Shown piece by piece: positions 51,932 through 59,612 of a DNA stretch of 64,000 nucleotides. The position numbers and the translations under genes were made by a program. How positions within the stretch are numbered: the first letter of the stretch is position 1; every line of letters begins with the position of its first letter. Origin of the DNA: Arthrobacter sp. PAMC 25486 (GTDB lineage Bacteria > Actinomycetota > Actinomycetes > Actinomycetales > Micrococcaceae); NCBI RefSeq assembly GCF_000785535.1, contig NZ_CP007595.1:4238439-4302438 (forward strand), read 5' to 3'. The notes beneath the pieces are model-generated. The model saw only the letters and a program-made list of their open reading frames with translations. It was not told where the DNA came from and searched no databases.

Positions 51932-54565
51932 TCAGCGGTTGTTTTTACTGAGGCCGTGGTGGTAATTGTTGCGGCGTGGTTTTTGGCTGCGGTCCATGAC
52001 ATAGGGCGGGGTGTACCAGGGAGTGCCGTCGATGAGTTTGACGCTCCAGTCGCTTTGGTGGAGCAGGGTGTGGTGGCGGCTGCAGAGCAACACTGCGTTG
52101 TTCAGATCTGTTTTCCCACCGAGTTGCCAGGGCTGTATGTGGTGGCCCTCGCACCGGGTGGCCGGGTCCCGGCAGTCGGGGAAGGAACAACCCAGGTCGC
52201 GGGCGTAGAGGAGTTTGCGTTGGGCCAGGGTGAAGAGGCGTTGGGTGCGGCCTGCATTGATGATGTTCTGCCCGTCGCCGTAGACGAAGCGGGTGGTTTC
52301 GGCATCACACAAGGAGTCGGCGAACAGGCCCAGCGGCATAGGCCCGCTGTGGGTGGTGTACGCGGTCCCGCACCCGTCGGTGCGATGCAGGTCTTCCTCG
52401 CTGCAGCTGATGATCAGCTGGGTGCGTAGGCCACCGTTCATCGGCAGGGTCCCGGTGCGAGCGGCGAGTTTCACGCAGGCAATCAACCCGTCAAGAACCT
52501 TCTGCCCGTGCGTGCGCGTGTCCCTGGTGGCCGGGTCGGTGCTGTCGGGGTCGGTGGAATCCAGCCCGGGCATGTCCTGCTCACTGCCCGGGGCCGGCAC
52601 CCAGGCCCCGTCGATCAGCCGCGGCCACGGCATTGATGCCTCTTCCGCAGCGTCGTCGTGCCGGGGCTCGCCGAGCCGGCCACCGTCCCATCCCGGCCCA
52701 AACCCCTCATCCCGTGCCGGCCCATCATCCGGTGCCGGCCCGTGATCCGCTGATGCCCCGTTGTTCGGAGGCGCTGTGCCGTTTGCCCCGCCAGCTGCTG
52801 TTGGCACTGCTGCTGGTGCATTGGTAGTGGCGGTTCTGGATGGTCCCCGCATCCAGGGTGATGGCGGCGGTGGTGGTGGTGGCGGGGTTTCTTCCCAAAT
52901 GTTGAAGTCGCCGGTGGTGGAGGGTGTCCACAGGCCTGTGGTGGTGGGTTGAGGTCCGAACCAGAACCAGTCATCACCCTCATAGACCGGCGGCACAGCG
53001 TTCTCGGGTGCTTCCGGTGGGCGTGGCGGGATCTCCCAATCCTCTAACCGGCGACCCCACCCAGCGTCGGCCCCGGCGTACCAGGTCTCACTCCACCCCG
53101 GGATCCCTCGCGAGGATTCCAGCGCATCATCCGGCCCCGACTCAGGCCGCACCGGTGGATCCGGTGGATGCGGTGGTTCCGGTGGTTCCGGCCACGCAGC
53201 GGGTTGCGGTGGCTGCAGCCGGTCAGGTAGTTGTGGCTGACCGAGTGGTTGCGGACCTGGCTGCGCCGCGCCCCAGGCCCCGGGACTGCGGGAACCGTGG
53301 GGGCTTGCCACCGGATCCGCGAAACGCCCACCCTCATCACTGCCCGGAATGTGGTCATCGTCATCACCCTCAGGGATCACATCACCATCACCATCACCAT
53401 TGCCATTGCCAATGCCGTTGCCTGACTGTTGGTAGCGGCCATCATCGGCACCGTCGCCACGCCCGTTGCCACGCTCGTCACCACGCTCGTCGCCACTGTC
53501 CTCATTGCCGCTGTCGTCACGCCCGTTGCCGTTGTCGTCACCATCAGTGTTGTTCTCCGGGGCGGTGGTGTTGAAGAAGGTGGCCAGGTCTTCGAGGTGA
53601 TCCAGCAACGATTCCTGCCCGTCCTCACCGGCATCATCACCTGCGCGATCATCGGCACCAGCGGAGCTGTCGCCACCCTCGCAGCCGTCGTTATTAATGC
53701 TGTTGATGTCTTTGTGTTTGTTGGGGTTGGTGTCACTGGCGATCGCGGCCATGATCTGCTCGTATTGCTCGATCGTGCACGCACCATAGATGGTGACCAG
53801 CCCGCGCCGGGCCCGACGGAAGAACAAGCCCTGCTTGGCCCGCAGATCCGAGGCGGAGGGCTTGTTCCCGTCCGGATCAATCACGCTCATGATCCGGTTC
53901 CCGAGCTGCCGCACGAAGTCCGGGTCGTGGTCCCTGGCCGCGTCGAGGAGGTCCTGCTCGACCGCGGCGCACACCTCCTGGGTGATCCGCCCGTCATGGG
54001 CCAACCGGTCCGCGTCCGCGACGAAACCCAACACCATGCCGGCTTGTTCCTGGGAGATCGCACCCTCAAAGAACGTCTGCCCCACCCCCGGGTGCGCGGC
54101 AGGGGCGGCCTGGCCGGTCATCCCATCGACCACCGGCAGCACCTGGGCGGCAACATGGATCCGCTTGCTCGCCTCCCGGGCACTTAGTCGCAGGGACTGC
54201 ACCAGCAACGACACCGCACCCTTGGCACCCGTCTCAGCGAAACGCCCCGCAGCCACCCGCTGGGCCAAATCACCAGCGACTTGCACCGAGATTCCTTGGG
54301 CAACCCGTAACAGGGCCTCCACATCCTGCGCCACAACTACACACCGGGCATCAGAGTAGTCAGCCACAGGCAACGGCAACCCCACACCAGACGCCGGGCC
54401 AGACCGTGCTTCAGAATGGTTGATGGAATCAGAGGGCAGAGAAGTTTCAGGGGTGTCGGGGTTCAGGGCCGCGGCAAGATTCAGGAGCTGGTGAACAAGA
54501 TCACCAACCCGCACATCCCCTGAATCGGAGCCAGAAATATCCGGCTCCTGCACCGTTTCTCTCAT
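51932..54565 (-). CDS. DUF222 / HNH endonuclease-like protein with a giant low-complexity insert
   Basis: 877-residue protein. Residues about 60-290 form DUF222 (LLRVAQGISVQVAGDLAQRV; RLSAREASKRIHVAAQVLP; FFEGAISQEQAGMVLGFV; RRGLVTIYGACTIEQYEQIM AAI). The C-terminal part resumes at about 682 (GQKVLDGLIACVKLAARTG) and ends in an HNH nuclease core (LGCSFPDCRDPATRCEGHHI, then NAVLLCSRHH) at about 793-836. Between, about 390 residues are low complexity: acidic G/N/D repeats (DGDDNGNGRDDSGNED), then proline-rich. The usual linker is about 100 residues. These proteins are multi-copy in actinobacteria (13E12 group); role unknown. Confidence 0.83.
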   Translation of the reverse strand: MRETVQEPDISGSDSGDVRVGDLVHQLLNLAAALNPDTPETSLPSDSINHSEARSGPASGVGLPLPVADYSDARCVVVAQDVEALLRVAQGISVQVAGDLAQRVAAGRFAETGAKGAVSLLVQSLRLSAREASKRIHVAAQVLPVVDGMTGQAAPAAHPGVGQTFFEGAISQEQAGMVLGFVADADRLAHDGRITQEVCAAVEQDLLDAARDHDPDFVRQLGNRIMSVIDPDGNKPSASDLRAKQGLFFRRARRGLVTIYGACTIEQYEQIMAAIASDTNPNKHKDINSINNDGCEGGDSSAGADDRAGDDAGEDGQESLLDHLEDLATFFNTTAPENNTDGDDNGNGRDDSGNEDSGDERGDERGNGRGDGADDGRYQQSGNGIGNGNGDGDGDVIPEGDDDDHIPGSDEGGRFADPVASPHGSRSPGAWGAAQPGPQPLGQPQLPDRLQPPQPAAWPEPPEPPHPPDPPVRPESGPDDALESSRGIPGWSETWYAGADAGWGRRLEDWEIPPRPPEAPENAVPPVYEGDDWFWFGPQPTTTGLWTPSTTGDFNIWEETPPPPPPPPSPWMRGPSRTATTNAPAAVPTAAGGANGTAPPNNGASADHGPAPDDGPARDEGFGPGWDGGRLGEPRHDDAAEEASMPWPRLIDGAWVPAPGSEQDMPGLDSTDPDSTDPATRDTRTHGQKVLDGLIACVKLAARTGTLPMNGGLRTQLIISCSEEDLHRTDGCGTAYTTHSGPMPLGLFADSLCDAETTRFVYGDGQNIINAGRTQRLFTLAQRKLLYARDLGCSFPDCRDPATRCEGHHIQPWQLGGKTDLNNAVLLCSRHHTLLHQSDWSVKLIDGTPWYTPPYVMDRSQKPRRNNYHHGLSKNNR

Positions 54566-54722
54566 ACATACATTCTAAAGCAAGGGTCTGACATTCCTCC
54601 AGACACCCCTGACCAGTTGGGAACAACCACACCCCCAACCACCCCTGGGGAGGAACCAAGCGGCAACAGATCTCAGCCCTGAGGCGGATCCAGTGTCCCC
54701 TGCGCCGGATAGGATTGGAGGC

Positions 54723-55826
54723 ATGACCGGCTCTACAACTTCATCCGACCAGCACGGTCAGACCGAACCCCAAAATATCCAGGCTCAACCCCTGAAAGTC
54801 GCGCCCCAGCCAACTATGGCCCTGCCAACAGAGCGTCTGCCAACAGCGCCCCTCGATCCTGCCCGCCTCAAGGCTGCGTTGATGCATCCACAAGGTGACT
54901 TTGGCCGTGTCGAGGTGGTTGCCTCGGCAGGCTCCACAAATACGGACTTGGCTGCCGGTGCCGCAGACCCTGAGCAATTCTGGCCGGACCTGAGCGTCTT
55001 GATCGCGGATGCACAGCCAGCAGGCAAAGGCCGGCTTGGGAGGGCCTGGGAAGTTCCGGCCGGAGCCGCCATGATTTCAAGCGTGCTCGTTTGGCCGGGC
55101 GAGCAGCAGGCAACAGGCACCGCGGCAACACCAGACTTTGCATCCTCAGGCTACGGTTGGCTGTCCATCCTCGCCGGCGTGGCCCTGTGTGAAGCCTTGC
55201 TTTCCCTCACAGGCGTGCCCACGGAACTGAAGTGGCCCAACGACGTGGTGTCCGGCGGGCGAAAACTCGCGGGAATCCTCGCCCAAGTCGTGCCAGTAAA
55301 AGCGCAAACAGCAGCGGAACTCCAAGCAACAGCGAGAACTACAGCAAGATCAACACCAACTTCACCCACAGCAGTGGCAACGCCGGGCACTCAGGCGGGG
55401 TTCGGCGTCGTAATCGGGGCAGGCGTGAATGTCAGCCTGTCAGCGGAAGAGCTACCCACGGAACGGGCCACCTCGTTGCTGCTGGAGGGTGCAACCACAC
55501 TGGACCGCAACGAACTTCTTGCCGCGTATCTGAACAAATTCGCCGCCCGCTATCGCGACTTTGTCAGCGTCGGCGGAGATGCCCAAAAAGCCATGGCCGG
55601 CGGGCAAAGCATGGTGGAACTCGCGGAGGCGCACCTCAGCACTTTGGGCCAGGAAGTGCGTGCGGAGCTGCCGGGCGGAACCATGCTGCGCGGGACCGCC
55701 GTGGGACTCGGCACCGACGGGGGGCTGGACATCCGCGACGCTGCCGGGCAAATGCACCACGTCAGTGCCGGGGATGTGATCCACCTGCGTCGCACCACAG
55801 CCGATGGCACGGTGAAATATGCATAA
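54723..55826 (+). CDS. birA: Biotin-[acyl-CoA carboxylase] ligase BirA
   Basis: Attaches biotin to the BCCP of the acyl-CoA carboxylase. 367 residues from ATG 54723; a GTG at 54693 with GAGG eight bases upstream is an alternative, adding ten residues. Catalytic domain: EVVASAGSTNTDLA (biotin loop), GKGRLGRAWEVPAGAAMI, GYGWLSILAGVALCEALLSL, LKWPNDVVSGGRKLAGILAQ (catalytic lysine), GVNVSL, and C-terminal SH3-like end (LPGGTMLRGTAVGLGTDGGLD). No N-terminal HTH, so it is a monofunctional ligase. The 3' end overlaps the next gene. Confidence 0.93.
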   Translation: MTGSTTSSDQHGQTEPQNIQAQPLKVAPQPTMALPTERLPTAPLDPARLKAALMHPQGDFGRVEVVASAGSTNTDLAAGAADPEQFWPDLSVLIADAQPAGKGRLGRAWEVPAGAAMISSVLVWPGEQQATGTAATPDFASSGYGWLSILAGVALCEALLSLTGVPTELKWPNDVVSGGRKLAGILAQVVPVKAQTAAELQATARTTARSTPTSPTAVATPGTQAGFGVVIGAGVNVSLSAEELPTERATSLLLEGATTLDRNELLAAYLNKFAARYRDFVSVGGDAQKAMAGGQSMVELAEAHLSTLGQEVRAELPGGTMLRGTAVGLGTDGGLDIRDAAGQMHHVSAGDVIHLRRTTADGTVKYA

Positions 55827-56427
55827 ATGGTTGTTGGAGGGCGAGCAGGTGGAAATTTGCTGCCGGCCCCATTCGCGCATCCTGGTTTGGCCCATTACGG
55901 TAGGGCTGCTGGTCATCCTGTTGGGATCGGCTGCTCTGGCAAAATTGCAGCCGGGACCATTTTCACACTGGGCGCCCGGCATGGAACCATGGCGTGAACC
56001 GGCGTTGGTGCTGCTGGTGGTTGCCGGCGGCCTCACACTGCTGCTTTATCCGGTGCGGAGGGTCTGGCGGTGGGCCTGGACACGCTACTTTTTGACCAGC
56101 CAACGCCTGCTGGTGCGGCGCGGACCCTTTGGCCGTTTCATCGCCATTCATTCCATGGAACAGATCCAGGAGGTCCGGCCCGTGCAGAAGTGGCGGCAAA
56201 AGATGGCTGGATCCGGTGACCTGCAGCTGCACATGTACAGGGGGCCCATACGGACCTTGGCTGAAGTTCCGGCTCTGACACGCTTTAATAAGGAGACCCA
56301 ACAAGCCTGGATAAAGGTTTTCCGGACTTCCGTGGCGTCGATTCAGCAAACGCCCCAGCCGGGGGACTACGCTAGTGAAGTTGGTATGAGAGAGAAGGGG
56401 CTGCGCAAGCTTGGAAGAGACCACTGA
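55819..56427 (+). CDS. Membrane protein with bacterial PH-like domain
   Basis: 202 residues, two N-terminal membrane helices (IRILVWPITVGLLVILLGSA; PALVLLVVAGGLTLLLYPV) followed by a PH-domain-like segment: YFLTSQRLLVRRGPFGRFIA IHSMEQIQEVRPVQKW is the bPH2/YdbS signature (T-x-x-R-L-L/I-x-R-x-G). The end is hydrophilic. In actinobacteria it sits with birA. Overlaps birA by 8 bases and the cyclase by 17, so all three are coupled. Localisation is the cytoplasmic membrane. Function unknown. Confidence 0.85.
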   Translation: MHKWLLEGEQVEICCRPHSRILVWPITVGLLVILLGSAALAKLQPGPFSHWAPGMEPWREPALVLLVVAGGLTLLLYPVRRVWRWAWTRYFLTSQRLLVRRGPFGRFIAIHSMEQIQEVRPVQKWRQKMAGSGDLQLHMYRGPIRTLAEVPALTRFNKETQQAWIKVFRTSVASIQQTPQPGDYASEVGMREKGLRKLGRDH

Positions 56428-57490
56428 TCCAACCGAGCCTCTGTTGCCTCCCGCGTCACGACACCAGACGCGTGATCTGGAAACACAGCTACTCGGCGGC
56501 GAACGGACGCTCAGGCGCCGCGAAGTCGCCGCCGGTGCCGGCGTTTCATTGCTGTCGGCACGCAAAATTTGGCGTGCCATGGGATTCCCCAACTTGGGGG
56601 ACGACGACGTCGCATTCACCGAGCGTGACAAGGACGCCCTAAAAACGGTGGTCACCATGGTCCGCGAAGGCCTCCTGACGGAGGAGACCGCCATTTCCGT
56701 CACCCGCTCGATCGGGCAGATGACTGACCGCATGGCGGTATGGCAGATCGAGGCGCTCGTTGAAGACCTGGTGGTGGAACACGGTGTCAGTGACGCCGAA
56801 GCCCGCCGCGCAGTCGTCTCTGAGCTGCCCAACTTGATCGCCCCGCTGGAAGAACTGCTGGTGTACTCGTATCGGCGCCAACTCAATGCAGGCATCCAAC
56901 GCCTGGCAGTGCGTGCCGAAGAAGGCCTGGCCTCCAGTGAGCTGGGACGTGCCGGTGACGAAGACGACGCGCCGCTGCCTCTGGCCCGTGCCGTGGGCTT
57001 CGCCGACCTTGTCAGCTACACCTCCCTGTCCCGGCGGATGAACGAAAAAACGCTGGCTCGCCTCGTGCAGCGCTTTGAAAACATTTGCGCCGAAATCATC
57101 AGCGTCGGTGGCGGCCGGCTGGTCAAAACCATTGGCGATGAAGTCCTCTTCAACTGTGAAACCCCGGTTGCGGGCGCCCAAATCTCCCTGGCACTGGCCG
57201 AGGCCATGGCTGCCGATGACTTCCTGCCCGAGGCCCGCGTCGCCATGGTGTGGGGCCGGGTGCTCTCCCGCCTGGGCGACATTTACGGACCCACCGTCAA
57301 CCTTGCAGCACGCCTGACATCGTTGGCGCAACCGGGAACCGTGCTGATTGACTCCGTGACGGCTTCCGCCCTGACCAACGACGACAGGTTCATCCTGACC
57401 CAGCTCCCCGTGGAAAACGTCCGCGGTTTCGGCGAAATTGCCCCCGTGCTGCTGGGACGCGGCAAGGGCCAGGGGATTGTCGTCGACTGA
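56411..57490 (+). CDS. Class III adenylyl cyclase
   Basis: Makes cAMP from ATP. 359 residues from TTG 56411. N-terminal half (about 1-185) is helical, with an HTH-like start (RREVAAGAGVSLLSARKIWR AMGF), typical of the pH- or regulator-linked actinobacterial cyclases. The catalytic domain is complete: metal aspartates D199 (VGFADLVSYTSLS) and D243 (KTIGDEVLF), adenine-selecting K239 and D290, transition-state N297 and R301 (GPTVNLAARLTS). So an active adenylyl, not guanylyl, cyclase. Soluble. It overlaps the PH-domain gene by 17 bases. Signals are unknown. Confidence 0.9.
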   Translation: MEETTDPTEPLLPPASRHQTRDLETQLLGGERTLRRREVAAGAGVSLLSARKIWRAMGFPNLGDDDVAFTERDKDALKTVVTMVREGLLTEETAISVTRSIGQMTDRMAVWQIEALVEDLVVEHGVSDAEARRAVVSELPNLIAPLEELLVYSYRRQLNAGIQRLAVRAEEGLASSELGRAGDEDDAPLPLARAVGFADLVSYTSLSRRMNEKTLARLVQRFENICAEIISVGGGRLVKTIGDEVLFNCETPVAGAQISLALAEAMAADDFLPEARVAMVWGRVLSRLGDIYGPTVNLAARLTSLAQPGTVLIDSVTASALTNDDRFILTQLPVENVRGFGEIAPVLLGRGKGQGIVVD

Positions 57491-57614
57491 CCTTCGCATC
57501 GCCGGCGGCATGTTCCTTAAGTACGACGGCGCGTCCCGGCTGCCGCTGGCTGCTTCCCGGCTGCCGCAGGGTTGGGTAGTGAGCCGGGGCCGCTGTTGGG
57601 CATGAATCAGCGCG

Positions 57615-57920
57615 TCAGCGCGTCCTGCCGGCGACAAGGCGGGCCAGATAAGCGATGATGACAGGGTCACCCTGGCTGATCCCCAACAGGGAGAAGCATT
57701 CGACGCCGGACGCCTCAACCACCGCTTCCAGGTCGCCCACCCATTCCCGAAACCCCAGGCTCGGATAGTTTCGGTCCGAGAGTCCGAGAGTCCGAGAGTC
57801 CGAAGCCGCGTTCGTCGTATGTCGCCGTGGTGTGTTCGGAGCTGAGAAATTCCAGCCAGTGTCGCCACACCGGAGACGCCCAGTCCCGCACCAGATTCGC
57901 CAGCAAATCCGCGGCCTGTT
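57615..57920 (-). pseudogene. Alpha/beta-hydrolase fragment, frame broken by an 8-bp repeat
   Basis: Two frames join to give WRHWLEFLSS-EH-TTATYDERGFGLSD then, after a frame jump, NYPSLGFREWVGDLEAVV... and LLGISQGDPVIIAYLARL. The known layout is YDERG.GLSD ... W..DLEAVVDA.G......LG.SQGG, the LuxR-neighbour hydrolases of actinobacteria. The join is exactly at four copies of an 8-bp unit (57774-57805). Two extra copies add 16 bases and shift frame. The start of the gene and the catalytic-triad D and H are also missing, the frame ending 25 codons after the nucleophile region. Not functional as it stands. The last SQG-D-P differs from the family SQGGP. Confidence 0.75.
57774..57805. repeat. 8-bp tandem repeat (GTCCGAGA), four units
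   Basis: Units at 57774, 57782, 57790 and 57798 (last is GTCCGAAG). In coding sense the repeats are C-T-C-T-C-G-G-A style and encode LSD residues of a hydrolase motif. Copy changes of 8 shift the frame. Confidence 0.9.
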
Positions 57921-58106
57921 TCTGGCGGCACCGGCCTTGCCGCCGCCGCATGGAAAGGGCTGGGTGCCATGATCGCCCTGGTCCTGGTCCTGGTCCTGGC
58001 CCGTGGCCCTGGCCGCGGCACTGCGGCCGGAGTACCGTAAGAATCCAGCGGCGAAGTAGCAGGGCAGCATCTTTGAGCCGTTCGGCATATTGGAGGCCAT
58101 CACGCC

Positions 58107-59537
58107 ATGAGGACCCACAGTCAGGCAGGGGATTACCAGGCAGCGCTGGACCGTGCACATGCGCACGCAAGCGGCTGGCTCGAGTCCTTGCCAACACGTC
58201 CCGCCGGGCCCCGGATCGACGCCGACGCGCTCCTGGCCCAGTTCTCCGAACCCCTGCAGGAGCAACCCATGGACCCGGCCGCCGTCGTCGATGAGCTGGC
58301 ACGCCTGGCCGAACCCGGGCTGATGGCGATGCCCTCGGGCCGGTTCTTCGGCTGGGTCATTGGCGGCACGCTCCCGGCTGCCATGGCCGCCGACTGGCTG
58401 GTTAGCGCCTGGGACCAGAATGCGGCCATGCGCTATGCCACCCCGGCCACCGCAGCAGCGGAAGAGGCTGCCGGTGTCTGGCTGCTGGAACTGCTGGGGC
58501 TGCCCGCCGGAGCCGACGTCGGCTTCACCACCGGGGCAACCGGGGCCAACTTCGCCGGCCTGGCCGCTGCACGGGCGCATGTCCTTGACCTGGTCGGCTG
58601 GGACCTTGCCACGGATGGGTTGTCAGGTGCCCCCAGGGTGCGGGTCCTGGTGGGCGCCGAGCGACATGCCTCCATTGACATGGCGCTGAAATATCTGGGT
58701 CTGGGCAAACCGGCCGAGGTCGCTGTCGACACGCAGGGCCGCATGCTGCCCGCCGCCCTCGCCGAAGCGATGGACGCCGGAACCGGCCCGGCAATTGTCT
58801 GCCTGCAGGCGGGAAACCTGCATTCCGGCGCGTCGGATCCCATGGCCGAGACCGCTGCGATTGCCCACAGGCACGGGGCATGGGTGCACGTTGACGGCGC
58901 GTTTGGGCTGTGGGCTGCGGCTAGCCCGACGCACCGCCACCAGCTGGCCGGCCTTGCGGACTGTGACTCGTGGGCCACCGATGCACACAAGACCCTCAAC
59001 GTTCCTTACGACTGCGGCGTGGTCATCGTCTCGGCGCCTGAACCTCTTCGGTCAGTTTTCGGCGTGCACACCAGTTATCTCGTCTCAGACGACCACGGTC
59101 CCGGCGACCCCTTCGAAAAGGTGCCGGAGTTTTCGCGCCGGGCCCGCGGCGTGCCGGTTTGGGCGGCCCTGCGTTCCCTGGGCACGTCCGGCGTCGTGGC
59201 GCTGGTTGACAGATTGGTGGCCCATGCCCAGGCCTTTGGGGCTGCCCTGTCCCGCCTGGACGGTGTTGAAGTGCTTAACGACGTAGTCTTCACCCAGGTA
59301 TGCGTGAGTTTTGGATCCGATGCGCGCACCCGCCGCATCATCGCCAGGATCATCGCCGACGGCACCACCTGGATGTCCGGCTCGCGCTGGGCCGGGCGGG
59401 ACATCCTGCGTATCTCGGTGAGCAACTGGGCTACGGACGACGACGATGTGGCGGCGTCCCTGGCCGCCGTCGCGCGGGCGGTCGCCGCCGAGGACGCGGG
59501 CGCAGGCATGAAACCCGTCCGATTGTCCCCGCAATGA
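58107..59537 (+). CDS. PLP-dependent amino acid decarboxylase-like enzyme
   Basis: 476-residue group II PLP decarboxylase (aromatic-amino-acid, glutamate or diaminobutyrate type). PLP lysine in DSWATDAHKTLNVPYDCGVV; the substrate-side GFTTGATGANFAGLAAARAH; VLVGAERHASIDMALKYLGL; AHRHGAWVHVDGAFGLWAA holds the conserved D/H pair that binds the pyridine nitrogen. Ends GTTWMSGSRWAGRDILRISV SNWATDD. Could make amines or act as an aspartate-class lyase; substrate not readable. It is downstream of a broken hydrolase fragment on the other strand and upstream of the LAL regulator (convergent). Confidence 0.85.
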   Translation: MRTHSQAGDYQAALDRAHAHASGWLESLPTRPAGPRIDADALLAQFSEPLQEQPMDPAAVVDELARLAEPGLMAMPSGRFFGWVIGGTLPAAMAADWLVSAWDQNAAMRYATPATAAAEEAAGVWLLELLGLPAGADVGFTTGATGANFAGLAAARAHVLDLVGWDLATDGLSGAPRVRVLVGAERHASIDMALKYLGLGKPAEVAVDTQGRMLPAALAEAMDAGTGPAIVCLQAGNLHSGASDPMAETAAIAHRHGAWVHVDGAFGLWAAASPTHRHQLAGLADCDSWATDAHKTLNVPYDCGVVIVSAPEPLRSVFGVHTSYLVSDDHGPGDPFEKVPEFSRRARGVPVWAALRSLGTSGVVALVDRLVAHAQAFGAALSRLDGVEVLNDVVFTQVCVSFGSDARTRRIIARIIADGTTWMSGSRWAGRDILRISVSNWATDDDDVAASLAAVARAVAAEDAGAGMKPVRLSPQ

Positions 59538-59612
59538 GTTTGCGGGCGGCGGGGAGAGATGGTTGTCTCCAGCCTCACCGTTCGTCTGAAGCACGACGGC
59601 GGGAGGCCCCCT

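Noticed and set aside
54693..54722. GTG start of BirA
   Set aside because: Possible, but the ATG at 54723 is kept as the first choice; ten residues differ and no family evidence decides.
57641..58580. Continuous frame through the hydrolase remnant and decarboxylase start
   Set aside because: Only the last stretch (57615-57920) matches a family. The rest is antisense of the decarboxylase gene or has no likeness.
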